From assembly GCF_903815225.1 (NCBI RefSeq), contig NZ_LR813084.1:3080501-3144500 (forward strand): a stretch of 64,000 bases of DNA. Reading direction: 5' to 3'. The notes below the pieces were generated by a model. That model was given only the letters and a program-made list of their open reading frames with translations. It was not told the DNA's origin and ran no database searches. The position numbers and the translations under genes were made by a program. Positions 28,801 through 37,239 of this stretch are shown piece after piece (within the stretch, counting starts at the first letter, position 1; every line of letters starts with the position of its first letter). The stretch comes from Delftia tsuruhatensis (GTDB lineage: Bacteria; Pseudomonadota; Gammaproteobacteria; Burkholderiales; Burkholderiaceae_C).

Positions 28801-31364
28801 AGCGCGGCATCCACGACCATGACGCAGCCCGCATCCTGCAGGTGCTGCTGCCCCTGCGCGATGCCGCCGGCGTGCTGCGCTTTGCGCCCGACGCCCGCGC
28901 GCTGGCCCTGCTGTTCTGGAGCGCACAGGCCCAGGTGCAGCAGCCGCAGCTGGCCGCCGCCATGGCGCAGTGGCCGCTGCGCGCCCAGCAGGCCCAGGCC
29001 ATGCAGCAGATGTTCGGCAGCGAGGCCGAACAGCTCAGCCTGCGCGCCGACATTTCCGAGCGCCTGCGCGCCTATGCCGAGGAGCGGGGCCTGCTGCGCG
29101 ACCTGCTGCCGGGCCAGGCGGCACCTGCAGACAGCGAGATCGACAGCCTGATCCACGGCGCCGCCGACTACCTGCAGGCCGAGCTGGCACAAAAGGCCGT
29201 GCGCTTTTCCTTCTCCAGCTACAGCCAGTCGGCCATTGCCGCGCTGCAGGCCGCCGTTCAGCAGCAGGCCCAGCCGCTGCAGCGCTGGGAAGAGATACAG
29301 GCCTATTGGCAGGGCGAGGACCGGCACGACAAGGGCGTGGCGCCGCTGGCCGAGCGCTGGCGCAGCGCGCTGCACTGGCTGCAGACCGCCTGCCGCGCGC
29401 TGGGCGAGGAACAGACGACGGCCTGGCTGGCCTACTGCGGCGAGGCTGCCGCCTGGCTGTGCTGTGCCGGCCAGTTGCCCTGCAAGGTCAGCAGCGTGGA
29501 TCTGCGCCATGAAGTGCCGGGCCTGCTGGGCCAGCATCCGCGCATTGCGGACGGCCGCATGTGGCTGCAGATCGACGACCTGGGCCAGCGCGCCGCGCGC
29601 CACTACCGCTGCTTCGTTCCCGGATTCGGGCGCTACCAGGCGCTGCGCCAGCAAGTGCTGGGCGACTGGCGGTCGCGCATGCGGGTGGAGGAATTCAAGG
29701 CCCGGCCGCTGTCGTCCTTCGTGCGCAACCGGCTCATCAACGAGATCTACCTGCCCGTCATCGGCGACAACCTGGCCAAGCAGATCGGCGTGGCCGGCGA
29801 GAACAAGCGCACCGACCAGATGGGCCTGCTGATGATGATCTCGCCGCCAGGCTACGGCAAGACCACGCTGATGGAGTACGTGGCCAACCGCCTGGGCCTG
29901 ATCTTCATGAAGATCAACGGCCCGGCGCTGGGCCACTCCGTGCGCTCGCTGGACCCGGCCCAGGCGCCGGACGCCACGGCCGCCAAGGAGCTGGAAAAGC
30001 TCAACCTGGCGCTGGAGATGGCCAACAACGTGATGCTGTACATCGACGACATCCAGCACACGCACCCCGAGTTCCTGCAGAAGTTCATCTCGCTGTCGGA
30101 CGGCACGCGCCGCATCGAGGGCGTGTGGCGGGGCCAGACCCGAACGCACGACATGCGCGGCAAGCGCTTTTGCGTGGTCATGTCGGGCAACCCGTACACC
30201 GAGTCGGGCGAGGTCTTCAAGATCCCCGACATGCTGGCCAACCGTGCCGACATCTACAACCTGGGCGACGTGCTCGGCGGCATGCAGGAGGTGTTCAAGC
30301 TCAGCTACATCGAAAACAGCATGACCTCCAACGCCGTGCTGGCGCCCATGGCCACGCGCAGCCTGCAGGACCTGTACCTGCTGCTGGACAAGGCGCAGGG
30401 CCGGGAGGTCTCGGGCAATGCGCTGTCGCACGACTATTCATCGGCCGAGCTGCGCGAGATCGAGGCCGTGCTGGCCCGTATGGTGCAGGTGCGCGAACTG
30501 GTGTTCAAGGTCAACCAGCAGTACATCCAGAGCGCCGCGCAGGACGACGGCTACCGCACCGAGCCGGCCTTCCGTCTGCAGGGCAGCTACCGCAACATGA
30601 ACAAGCTGGCCGAGAAGATCACGCCCGTGATGAACGACCAGGAAATGCAGCAGATGCTGGCCGACCACTACCAGGGCGAAGCGCAGATGCTGACCACGGG
30701 CGCCGAGGAGAACCTGCTCAAGCTCGCCGAGCTGCGCGGTGCCATGGGGCCGGAGGAAGCGGCGCGCTGGCAGCAGATCAAACAGCAGTTCCTGCGCCGC
30801 CAGGCCGCTGGCGGCGCCAATGCCGATGCCGCCACGCGCGTGACGGCGCAGCTGGTCGATCTCGTGGCCGCCACGCGCGAGCTGGCCCAGGCCCGGCCGC
30901 AGGACAGCGCAGGCGAGGCGGCCAGCCGGTACCATGAGGACAGGCAGGCGGCAGCGGGGCAGGCCGCCCAGCTGCACGCATTGCTGGCCCGCCTGCTGCA
31001 GACGCAAGATGCGGCCGGCGATTCGCTCCAGGGCATACGCGAACTGCTGGCGCTGAAGGCACAGGCGACGCCCGCCGAACCCATTCGCGCGGCCATCGAT
31101 CCCGCCGAGGAGCGACAACGCTCGGGCCAGATGTGGGGCCAGTTGCTCGCGCAATCACTGGCGCCCCTGGTCACCCATCTGGAGCAGGCGCGCCGCCAGC
31201 AACTGGGGCTGCACCGCGTGCTGATGCAGGTGGCCACGCGCATGCAGGAGCAGATCGACGCCCAGCGCACGGGGCGGCCCGTGCCCGCGGGGGCCATACG
31301 CTCCGAGGAGATCGACAAGGCCTTCGAGCGCATGGAGCGCGGGGACGCAGCGTCCGCGCAGTAG
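25839..31364 (+). CDS. Giant AAA ATPase ('DNA repair ATPase' family) of the flotillin operon
   Basis: From ATG 25839 the protein has 1,841 residues (a GTG three codons earlier is possible). The first 440 residues are mostly beta-rich and include VENNTNDGLGIYREPV. The middle (about 450-860) is coiled coil, followed by a further alpha/beta region. The ATPase is near the C-terminus: Walker A PPGYGKTT at 1336-1343 and Walker B MLYIDD around 1403, with a sensor-like VVMSGNPYTE. A helical tail follows. Databases name such proteins 'DNA repair ATPase', but the name has no clear basis. The conserved position after PspA-like and flotillin genes suggests a role in membrane remodelling or protein disassembly. 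There is no export signal, so it is cytoplasmic. Confidence 0.93.
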   Translation: MSQPNPSSPSADTAGTAASAVDQAVASGGSYEVLAKRLEGQGQSLEALVRQLNEERLEEFGRSQMEVVGRMRVRTENNCLGRDIAQVGGYLLFGYNVFMGLKQSTRVEDVFVLYRLHEGEQGYEVTPVDLKDSFLGIQSFVQDFQELYAYYKNTRLMQLAVKGGKLLASFQIGERLSDVRVFRWSVPVDGQPIRYIDNRGERDIELPAPHDFEWQRAGREQLVQGRHPHINILDKVFVETLNGDLTIKVENNTNDGLGIYREPVQEKNQSLDDAVFEYAAVGSLILLKILPYREDQWRYLIYNTLSQQVVRVDAIGAACIQLPQDHGIIFPGGYYLQSGEHRAFEQNMQGMRYRRSIRSPNGEDVLYVFYEPESGRMALFKYNLIERALQPPLIGHGYARMDDGRIVIFAAESNEASRVHPMQVWRTPFASEDYAASQPQRDSFLGRIGNAELVSGISDLYSVRKEIAATEVSLPRYERLIDAARRLFERYHWMGAPQMKEVHETLLGIVATGDAVLDEYEKVESIRKASAQAMAEVSTRHGQLLKTLRLADWSSIGEYVDALTQLGQLRGQLMATRDLRYVDQAAIDAMVQGASEAQADVSRRTAGFIATEQAMQPYVEQLQALDQAAQAAATVVQINEPLARMAEMAAALDMLSELMGSLSIDDATQRTQVVDRISAIYARLNQVRARAEQRRSSLGGAENVAQFAAQLALFSQSIVSALGLAQTPEKCDEQLARLLVQLEEIESRFGEHEQFLGDIMAKREEVLESFEARRQALQDERQRKAQGVLDAALRIVQSLPKRTEKLASAEALHAFFAGDPLITKLKELAQRLREQLHDPVKADDIDGRVKNLRDQAFRVLQDRTELYEGDGAIIRLGRHRFSVGDQALELTLLPRNGELFLHLVGTEYFEPVDNPELAALQAYWDASTPAESPQFYRGEYLALEVVLAARQRRDGWSEARLGQLLPDEAALTQAIREFSAPRYREGYERGIHDHDAARILQVLLPLRDAAGVLRFAPDARALALLFWSAQAQVQQPQLAAAMAQWPLRAQQAQAMQQMFGSEAEQLSLRADISERLRAYAEERGLLRDLLPGQAAPADSEIDSLIHGAADYLQAELAQKAVRFSFSSYSQSAIAALQAAVQQQAQPLQRWEEIQAYWQGEDRHDKGVAPLAERWRSALHWLQTACRALGEEQTTAWLAYCGEAAAWLCCAGQLPCKVSSVDLRHEVPGLLGQHPRIADGRMWLQIDDLGQRAARHYRCFVPGFGRYQALRQQVLGDWRSRMRVEEFKARPLSSFVRNRLINEIYLPVIGDNLAKQIGVAGENKRTDQMGLLMMISPPGYGKTTLMEYVANRLGLIFMKINGPALGHSVRSLDPAQAPDATAAKELEKLNLALEMANNVMLYIDDIQHTHPEFLQKFISLSDGTRRIEGVWRGQTRTHDMRGKRFCVVMSGNPYTESGEVFKIPDMLANRADIYNLGDVLGGMQEVFKLSYIENSMTSNAVLAPMATRSLQDLYLLLDKAQGREVSGNALSHDYSSAELREIEAVLARMVQVRELVFKVNQQYIQSAAQDDGYRTEPAFRLQGSYRNMNKLAEKITPVMNDQEMQQMLADHYQGEAQMLTTGAEENLLKLAELRGAMGPEEAARWQQIKQQFLRRQAAGGANADAATRVTAQLVDLVAATRELAQARPQDSAGEAASRYHEDRQAAAGQAAQLHALLARLLQTQDAAGDSLQGIRELLALKAQATPAEPIRAAIDPAEERQRSGQMWGQLLAQSLAPLVTHLEQARRQQLGLHRVLMQVATRMQEQIDAQRTGRPVPAGAIRSEEIDKAFERMERGDAASAQ

Positions 31365-31375
31365 GCAAGGAAAGA

Positions 31376-31398
31376 GCGCAGGGGGCATTCCCCTGCGC
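31376..31398 (+). terminator. GC-rich hairpin after the giant ATPase gene
   Basis: GCGCAGGGG and CCCCTGCGC form a perfect nine-base-pair stem around gcatt, 12 bases after the stop codon. No T-run follows, so termination would need Rho. It probably marks the end of the membrane-stress operon. Confidence 0.55.
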
Positions 31399-31506
31399 CT
31401 GGCAGGTCTCGCAGACGTGAGAAACGGACAGAGGGCGGCCACACATGTCCGTCCGGTCGGAGACAATGCGTGCTGTCCTCTTGTCCCACCTGCCTGTCTC
31501 ATCACC

Positions 31507-32145
31507 ATGACTCTCGCGCACTGGCTGCTTTTTTGCGGCGTCTCCCTTGTGATCTCCTTCACTCCCGGCCCGGCCGTCTTGCTGGCGATATCGAACTCCA
31601 TGGATGTCGGCGCGAAGCGCACGGCATGGAGTTCGCTGGGCAGCTCGGCGGGCATTTTCATGGTGTCGGGGCTGGCAATGGTCGGCATGGGCGCCGTGCT
31701 AAGCCTGTCGGCCAATGCCTTCCTGGTCATGAAGGTGGCCGGTGCCATGTACCTGATCTGGCTGGGCGTCAAGCGCTGGCGCAGCAAGGAGGCCTTGATA
31801 GGCGACGACGCTGGCCTCCCCCCCACGGAGCGGCGCGAGCGCAAGAACTGGCAACTGGTGGCACAGGGGCTGGGCGTGTCGCTGACCAATCCCAAGTCCA
31901 TCCTGTTCTTCTCGGCGCTGTTCCCGCAGTTCGTCGTGCCGGACGCGCCGCTGCTCACCCAGTACCTGCTGCTGACCACGACGTTCGCGGCCTGTGCACT
32001 GATCTCGCACGCCTTCTATGTCGCGCTGATCTCGCTGGTCAAAGGGCATGTCCAGGCCCATGCAAAGCTGTTCAACCGCATCGTGGGCGCAACCTTCATC
32101 GCGCTGGGCCTGAGCCTGTTGAAAGCCCGGCACAGGATGGCCTGA
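31507..32145 (+). CDS. LysE/RhtB family amino acid exporter
   Basis: ATG 31507 (MTLAHWLLFCGVSLVISF) gives 212 residues with about six membrane segments. The family signature SFTPGPAVLLAISNSMDVG is at residues 18-36. GAMYLIWLGVKRWRS and LGVSLTNPKSILFFSALFPQF are also characteristic. LysE/RhtB proteins export amino acids or related metabolites. The gene stands 142 bases after the giant ATPase gene with a hairpin between, so it is probably a separate unit. It converges on the TonB-dependent receptor gene. The substrate is not evident. Confidence 0.93.
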   Translation: MTLAHWLLFCGVSLVISFTPGPAVLLAISNSMDVGAKRTAWSSLGSSAGIFMVSGLAMVGMGAVLSLSANAFLVMKVAGAMYLIWLGVKRWRSKEALIGDDAGLPPTERRERKNWQLVAQGLGVSLTNPKSILFFSALFPQFVVPDAPLLTQYLLLTTTFAACALISHAFYVALISLVKGHVQAHAKLFNRIVGATFIALGLSLLKARHRMA

Positions 32146-32176
32146 CCCCGGTCATTCTGCCTTCTGCCCCCGGCCG

Positions 32177-34636
32177 TCACCAGGTGTGCGCGTAGCTGAT
32201 CCTCAGCACGGTTCCCGCCGCGGGCAGGCGGCTCATGTTGTTGTTGCTGCGAAGCAATTGGCTGTAGAGGGGGAAGTAGCTGCGGTTCAGGAGGTTCTCC
32301 ACGCCCAGAGACACGCGGTTCTTCGGGTCGATCTTCCATTGGCTGATCAGGTCCACCGTGGTGTAGCCCTTGGTGTCATGGCGGCCGAAGCTGGTTTTTC
32401 CGTCCAGGCGGTAGTCCCTGGATGCGTAGGAGGTCGCCTGGACCCGGTGGCTCCAGTGGGAATCCGGCCGGTACTCGACATAGGCGGTCAGCTTCAGTGG
32501 CGGAATCCGGTAGCCGGTCATGTCCTGATAGCTGCCAGCGCCCTGCGGCAACTCTCGCCCCTTCATCCAGGTGAAGCTGCCGCCGGCGCTCCAGCGGTCG
32601 TCCTCGCTGAAGTAGTCCAGGCCACCTTCCAGGCCGTGGATTTTCTCCTTGGTCCGAAGCAGGGTGAGCCCGTTGTTGAAGCTCTGCACGCCGCCAAGAT
32701 CGGAGCGCGACTGGAAAGCGCCCAGGTTGGCGACGACATTGGAGAACTTGCCGCGCCAACCTATCTCGGCGGTATGGGTCTTGACCGCTTGCAGGTTGGA
32801 GTTGCCAATGTTGAAGCCCAGGTTCGCATTGCGCACCACCACCCCGATATCGGGCAGCTCGAAGCCCTGGCTGTAGGACGCATAGAACTCCTGCCCCTTG
32901 ACCGGTGTGAAAACGGTGCCCAGGTTGTAGGTCCATGCACCGTATTTCACGGTACCACCCGCCACGGATTGGGGGCTGGGCGCCCTTGATTGGGACAGTG
33001 GCGTGAAATCGTCGAAGCTGGCCTGTGCGCGGTCATGGCGCACGCCACCCTCTGCCGACCACCGATCGTTGAACTTGTGCTGCAACTGGGCAAACGCGCC
33101 AAGGCTGCGGGTGGTGACGGGGGGCATGTACATCAGGCGGCCGATCTTGTGGAAGACAAGCCCTCCGCTGGCGTCATAGGCCTTGGGGTCGAAGATGTCG
33201 ATGGGCATGTCGGTGCGCTCGTGATTGAAGTCGGCGCCCCAGATCAGCAGGCTGTTCCTGTCCTTGCCCAGAGGCGTCTTGAGGGTCAGGCGCCCCCCGA
33301 AGACGTCGGAGTTCTGCATGGACTGGTCCACATTGGCACCTCGGACCGGCACCGCACGGGCGTCGAACGGTGCGAAGCGCGTGTAGAAGTCCCGGTAGTA
33401 GAGCTGTGCGGCCAGCGTGCTGCCGGCAAAATCACGGTTCTCGTAATCGAGTCCGAGCATGGTGTTCCTGATCTGGTTCTGATCGGACAGCACCAGCCCC
33501 CTGATCGGCCTGGCTGACGCCGTGCCGGCCGGCAGCCGTGCCACCGAAGGGTCGGACGCATAGTCTGTGTCCTGGTTGGCGTTGTAGTGGCTGGCCGACA
33601 ACTGCAGTCGTTGGGTGGCATCGAGCTTGAAGCCGACCTTGGCCGAGGCGTTGTAGACGCTGGAGTCGAACAGATCACCCTGGCTGGGCTCCGGTGCAAT
33701 GCGGTTGCCATTGGCATCGTAGGATCCGCCGACATGCCTGCCCCCCAGGCTCACCGAGTAGTCGACCACCTCGCCGCCTCCAGAAAGGTAGTGCTGCACT
33801 TCACCGCCGAGCCCGGCGCCTCGCAGCTTGGATAGCGGAGCGGAACCCGTCACGATGGTTTGTGCCTTGGCCTCTCCGGACGGGCGTTTGGTGCGGATGG
33901 AGACAACCCCGCCGGCCGCACCGCTTCCGTAGATGGCGCTGCTGCCGCGCAGAACCTCGATCTGCTCGACATCCACCGGATTGATGTTGGCGAGATTTCT
34001 CGAGGAGTCCCGATTGGTGTTCAACGGAACGCCATCGACCAGGATCAGCATGTTGCGCCCGCGCAGCGTCTGGCCGTAGTCGGTGATGGTGTGGCTGGAG
34101 TCCGCCATGCCCGGGACCACCTTGCTGAGCAAGGTGGCAAGGCTGTCCGAGCCCTGGCGCAGTTGCTGCACTTCCTCGGCCTCGAGAATGCTTACCTGAC
34201 GGGATGGGGCCACGAGGTTGTTCTGCGTGCGCGCCGTCACCGTGACGGGGGCCAGCTCCAGCGCATCGCGCACGGCCTCGGGCCCGGGCGCTGCAACGGG
34301 CTGCGTCTCCAGCAGATAGTTGCCCGGGCTCACCCTGCGTACAGCAAGGCCTGTGTTCCCGAGCAGGTAGGCGAATCCTTCGTCAATGGAAAATGCCCCC
34401 GACATGCCTGGCGCGCTCAAGCCTTTGAGCCGGTCCAGGTCCATGCCCAGGCTGACACCCGCCTGCGCGGCAAAGGCCATCAGGGCCGGGCCGAGCGGCC
34501 CCGCCTGAACCTGGTAGGTCTTTGGCGAGCTGGTGCCGGCCGTGCCGGCGGCCTGGGCCAGGGGCGATTGCAGGAGCATTGCCGTGGTCAGGGAGAGGGC
34601 GGCCAGGGCCGTGGCGCGCAAGGGGCTGGTGTGCAT
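32177..34636 (-). CDS. TonB-dependent siderophore receptor with STN signalling domain (FecA-like)
   Basis: The 819-residue protein has a signal peptide (cleavage near LAQAAG, about residue 30). A secretin/TonB short N-terminal domain follows (about 60-115; GPLGPALMAFAAQAGVSLGM). A linker leads to the plug (about 145-270; RQVSILEAEEVQQLRQGSDS, RGRNMLILVDGVPLN, VEQIEVLRGSSAIYGSGAAG) and then a 22-strand-type barrel ending in LRISYAHTW. The STN domain marks it as a transducer: ligand binding outside is passed through FecR to FecI. The genes upstream on the same strand are exactly fecR and fecI, separated by 90 bases. It ends in Trp rather than the usual Phe. The siderophore is unknown. Confidence 0.95.
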   Translation of the reverse strand: MHTSPLRATALAALSLTTAMLLQSPLAQAAGTAGTSSPKTYQVQAGPLGPALMAFAAQAGVSLGMDLDRLKGLSAPGMSGAFSIDEGFAYLLGNTGLAVRRVSPGNYLLETQPVAAPGPEAVRDALELAPVTVTARTQNNLVAPSRQVSILEAEEVQQLRQGSDSLATLLSKVVPGMADSSHTITDYGQTLRGRNMLILVDGVPLNTNRDSSRNLANINPVDVEQIEVLRGSSAIYGSGAAGGVVSIRTKRPSGEAKAQTIVTGSAPLSKLRGAGLGGEVQHYLSGGGEVVDYSVSLGGRHVGGSYDANGNRIAPEPSQGDLFDSSVYNASAKVGFKLDATQRLQLSASHYNANQDTDYASDPSVARLPAGTASARPIRGLVLSDQNQIRNTMLGLDYENRDFAGSTLAAQLYYRDFYTRFAPFDARAVPVRGANVDQSMQNSDVFGGRLTLKTPLGKDRNSLLIWGADFNHERTDMPIDIFDPKAYDASGGLVFHKIGRLMYMPPVTTRSLGAFAQLQHKFNDRWSAEGGVRHDRAQASFDDFTPLSQSRAPSPQSVAGGTVKYGAWTYNLGTVFTPVKGQEFYASYSQGFELPDIGVVVRNANLGFNIGNSNLQAVKTHTAEIGWRGKFSNVVANLGAFQSRSDLGGVQSFNNGLTLLRTKEKIHGLEGGLDYFSEDDRWSAGGSFTWMKGRELPQGAGSYQDMTGYRIPPLKLTAYVEYRPDSHWSHRVQATSYASRDYRLDGKTSFGRHDTKGYTTVDLISQWKIDPKNRVSLGVENLLNRSYFPLYSQLLRSNNNMSRLPAAGTVLRISYAHTW

Positions 34637-34726
34637 GTCGTTCGATCCTCGTAGCTGTCGAAAGGGTGGAATTCACCCCCCTTGACAGGCGAGGTCGAAA
34701 AACAGGACAGCGTTCGCAAAAAAAGC

Positions 34727-35710
34727 CTAGCGGCGCGTGATCGTCACCCAGTACCGGGTGCGCGTGCGCACGCGCACCGGCAGGCTGTTCTCCAGCAGGG
34801 CCAGGATGCCATCCGTATCGCGAAGCTGGTAGCTGCCCGAAACGCGCAGGTCGGCCACCTCTGCATCGCAGCCCAGCAGGCCTTGGCGATAGCGGCCAAT
34901 CTCTGCGAGGAAATCCCGCAGCGGCAGGTTCTCCGCATGGAGCACGCCCTGCGTCCAGGCATCCGGCCGGATGGCCAGCGGCATCACCGGGCCGGCGCCG
35001 CGGCCATCGAAATCCAGTTGCTCGCCGGCGTTCACCACCCACGGGGCAGGGGAGTCGGCAGGCATGACACGCACGGCACCTTCCAGCACCGACAAGGTGG
35101 TGCCGTGCCCATGCTTGCGCACGATGAACCGTGTGCCAAGCGCCTGCATCCGGCCGTCCGCCGTCTGCACGATGAAGGGCAGGGCGGCGTACTCCGTGGC
35201 GTGCGACGTCTCTACGAGAATTTCTCCCGCGTGGTGGCTGATGTACCGCGCCTCGCGGTCCAGGCGCACGCTGATGGCAGAGTCCGTATTGAGCAGCACC
35301 CGGCTGCCATCGGCCAGCGTGAGTGTGCGCTGCTCGCCCTTGGCTGTCCTGTAGTCGGCCGTCCACTCCCGCCAGGGCATGTGCTGACAGGCAAGCCATC
35401 CCAGCGCAGGAGTGGCTGCTGCCAGGGCCGCCGCACGCAGCACATGGCGGCGCGTGCCTTTCGGGCGGCTCCGATTCAGGACAGCCATGCCGACCGCGGC
35501 GGGCACCGAACCCATGCGATCCTGCAGCTGCTGGGCATGTTGCCAGACATGCTCATGCTGGGAGCTCTGGTTGCGCCATCGTGTCAGAGCGGTCTGCTCG
35601 ACCTCGCTGAAGTCGGAGGCATGCCTGCGGGCCAGCCAGCGGGCCGCTTCATCGAGGATGCGTGGATCGGCAACCGACATGGTCAGCCGTGGAGCATCAC
35701 TTGCAGGCAT
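34727..35710 (-). CDS. fecR: FecR family anti-sigma/sigma regulator
   Basis: The product has 327 residues from ATG 35710 (AGGG upstream), or 317 from ATG 35680, two bases after the fecI stop. The N-terminal cytoplasmic domain has the DUF4880 pattern LDEAARWLARRHASDFSEVE and WRNQSSQHEHVWQ. A membrane segment lies around 90-108 (HVLRAAALAAATPALGWLAC). The FecR periplasmic domain follows (YRTAKGEQRTLTLADGSRVL, GEILVETSH, ALGTRFIVRKHG) and then a short STN-binding C-terminal region. It transmits the receptor signal to FecI, restraining or activating the sigma factor. The longer start overlaps fecI by 28 bases, indicating translational coupling. Confidence 0.94.
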   Translation of the reverse strand: MPASDAPRLTMSVADPRILDEAARWLARRHASDFSEVEQTALTRWRNQSSQHEHVWQHAQQLQDRMGSVPAAVGMAVLNRSRPKGTRRHVLRAAALAAATPALGWLACQHMPWREWTADYRTAKGEQRTLTLADGSRVLLNTDSAISVRLDREARYISHHAGEILVETSHATEYAALPFIVQTADGRMQALGTRFIVRKHGHGTTLSVLEGAVRVMPADSPAPWVVNAGEQLDFDGRGAGPVMPLAIRPDAWTQGVLHAENLPLRDFLAEIGRYRQGLLGCDAEVADLRVSGSYQLRDTDGILALLENSLPVRVRTRTRYWVTITRR

Positions 35711-36207
35711 TGGCGAAAGCCCTGCGCCATGTAGCGTGTCACCGTGCGTACGCTCAACTGCATCTGTGCGGCGATCTCCTCGTAGGACAGTCCTTCCAGT
35801 TGGGACATCAGAAACGCCGTGCGCACCTTGGCGGGCAATGCATCGAGAAGTGCATCCAGCTCCTGCAAGGTCTCCAGAAGGATGGCGCGGGCCTCCACCG
35901 ACGGCGCACAGGCCTGCGGCAGCAGATGCAGGGATGCCAGATAGGCCTGCTCCAGCGAGCGGCGCTCCAGGTGATTGACCAGCAACCGCCTGGCCACCGT
36001 CGTCAGGTAGGCCCTGGGCTCATGGATCTCTACTATCGCTTCGCCTTTTGCGCCGGCCCAGATGCGTGTGAAGGTGTCCTGGGCCAGATCCGCCGCATCG
36101 CTGCGATTGCCCAGCTTGCGCTGCAACCATGCGACCAGCCAGTGATTGTGCTGGACGTACATGCTGCCCAGCGCATGGCTGGCGGCGTTGTCGGTCGATG
36201 GGGACAC
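35683..36207 (-). CDS. fecI: ECF sigma factor, FecI-like
   Basis: GTG 36207 is preceded by the strong ribosome-binding site GAGGAAAGG and gives 174 residues. The longer ATG at 36273 would put the Fur-like box inside the gene. Region 2 is visible as LVAWLQRKLGNRSDAADLAQDTFTRIW, of which AADLAQDTFTRIW is diagnostic. Region 4 is LPAKVRTAFLMSQLEGLSYEEI followed by the helix-turn-helix MQLSVRTVTRYMAQG. FecI-type factors direct transcription of the receptor gene when FecR relays the siderophore signal. It heads the operon with fecR and the receptor and is probably repressed by Fur. Confidence 0.94.
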   Translation of the reverse strand: MSPSTDNAASHALGSMYVQHNHWLVAWLQRKLGNRSDAADLAQDTFTRIWAGAKGEAIVEIHEPRAYLTTVARRLLVNHLERRSLEQAYLASLHLLPQACAPSVEARAILLETLQELDALLDALPAKVRTAFLMSQLEGLSYEEIAAQMQLSVRTVTRYMAQGFRQCLQVMLHG

Positions 36208-36252
36208 GGGCCTTTCCTCGGTGTATCGATGAGGTTGGCATTCTACCCAACT

Positions 36253-36271
36253 GATATGGATTCTCATTTGC
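36253..36271 (-). promoter_or_regulatory. Fur box upstream of fecI
   Basis: Read on the minus strand, GCAAATGAGAATCCATATC matches the 19-bp Fur consensus at 14 positions. A -10-like TAGAAT follows at 36245-36240. The site lies 46 bases upstream of the chosen GTG start, giving iron repression of the sigma factor and hence of the receptor. Confidence 0.75.
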
Positions 36272-36443
36272 ATTTTCTGCGCCGCCGGATGTCTGTCCCG
36301 AAGAATTCAAGTAGATACGATGTATATTATGTTAAATCAAATACGAGAATCCACATCCAGGAACATGCTCCGGTAACAATACGCGAGAAAAATCGAACCG
36401 TACGGTGGCTGGCCGCCGTGCACGAGTCCTCATTCACCACTCC

Positions 36444-37208
36444 ATGCCTCGCGCCATGCACGCATGCATTTCTGAACCGGGCAAGCGCCTGGCTGGTCTC
36501 CTTGCCCCATTGACTGCCTGTGGCCTGGCGCTGGCGGCACTGCTGGCCGCCGGCCCGACGCAAGCGGCCCGTCCGATGATCACCGACGATGCCCGCATCG
36601 TCGATCCGAAGTCCTGCCAATTGGAGAGCTGGACGAAGTTCAACCGCGACAGCACCGAATACTGGGCGCAGCCCGCATGCAACTTCACGGGCAATCTCGA
36701 ACTGGCGATCGGAGCGGCCCGGGGCAAGAGCGACTTTGGCGTGCGCACCACCGACGTCCTCATCCAGGGCAAGACCCTGTTCAAGACGCTGGAGCCCGAC
36801 GGATGGGCCTGGGGCCTGACCGTGGGCAATGTGCGCCATCCAGACATCCACACCGGCAACAACCTGATCGGCGATGTCTACGTCAATGTGCCCGCGACCT
36901 TCGCGTTCAAGGACGACCGCCTTTTCCTGCACACCAATCTCGGCTGGCTGCGCGAAAAGCAGGTCGACCGGAATCGGATGACCTGGGGTCTTGGCACGGA
37001 AGCGCAACTGAGCCCGTCGACCTGGCTGATCGCCGAGACCTTTGGCCAGAACCAGGGTCGGCCGTTCTATCAGATGGGTCTGCGCTACTGGCTGGTGCCC
37101 AACCACGTCCAACTCGACACCACCTATGGCAACCGGGCCGGCAGCGGCACGCAGGAGCGCTGGTTCTCCATCGGGCTGCGCCTGCTGTCTCCGGCTTTCC
37201 TGCCTTAG
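36444..37208 (+). CDS. Hypothetical exported protein, probable outer-membrane beta-barrel
   Basis: From ATG 36444 the product has 254 residues; ATG 36456 is also possible, and neither has a clear ribosome-binding site. A signal peptide ends near PTQAARP (about residue 43). The mature part opens MITDDARIVDPKSCQLESW and then has alternating aromatic and polar residues (WAQPACNFTGNLELAIGAAR, WGLTVGNVRHPD, FLHTNLGWLR, GRPFYQMGLRYWLVPNHVQL). It ends in WFSIGLRLLSPAFLP. This pattern is typical of small outer-membrane barrels. I do not recognise a named family with certainty. The gene is divergent from fecI across an AT-rich spacer (about 36,285-36,400), so shared iron control is possible but unproven. 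Confidence 0.7.
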   Translation: MPRAMHACISEPGKRLAGLLAPLTACGLALAALLAAGPTQAARPMITDDARIVDPKSCQLESWTKFNRDSTEYWAQPACNFTGNLELAIGAARGKSDFGVRTTDVLIQGKTLFKTLEPDGWAWGLTVGNVRHPDIHTGNNLIGDVYVNVPATFAFKDDRLFLHTNLGWLREKQVDRNRMTWGLGTEAQLSPSTWLIAETFGQNQGRPFYQMGLRYWLVPNHVQLDTTYGNRAGSGTQERWFSIGLRLLSPAFLP

Positions 37209-37239
37209 GATCCCGCAGCCGCGCCCTGCCCCCTTGGCT

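Noticed and set aside
23616-30431. Very long open frame (over 2,200 codons) on the minus strand across yqiK and the giant ATPase gene
   Set aside because: It is antisense to two well-supported genes and its composition follows their codon bias. It shows no domain motif and has low-complexity His, Leu and Gly content typical of a shadow frame in GC-rich DNA.
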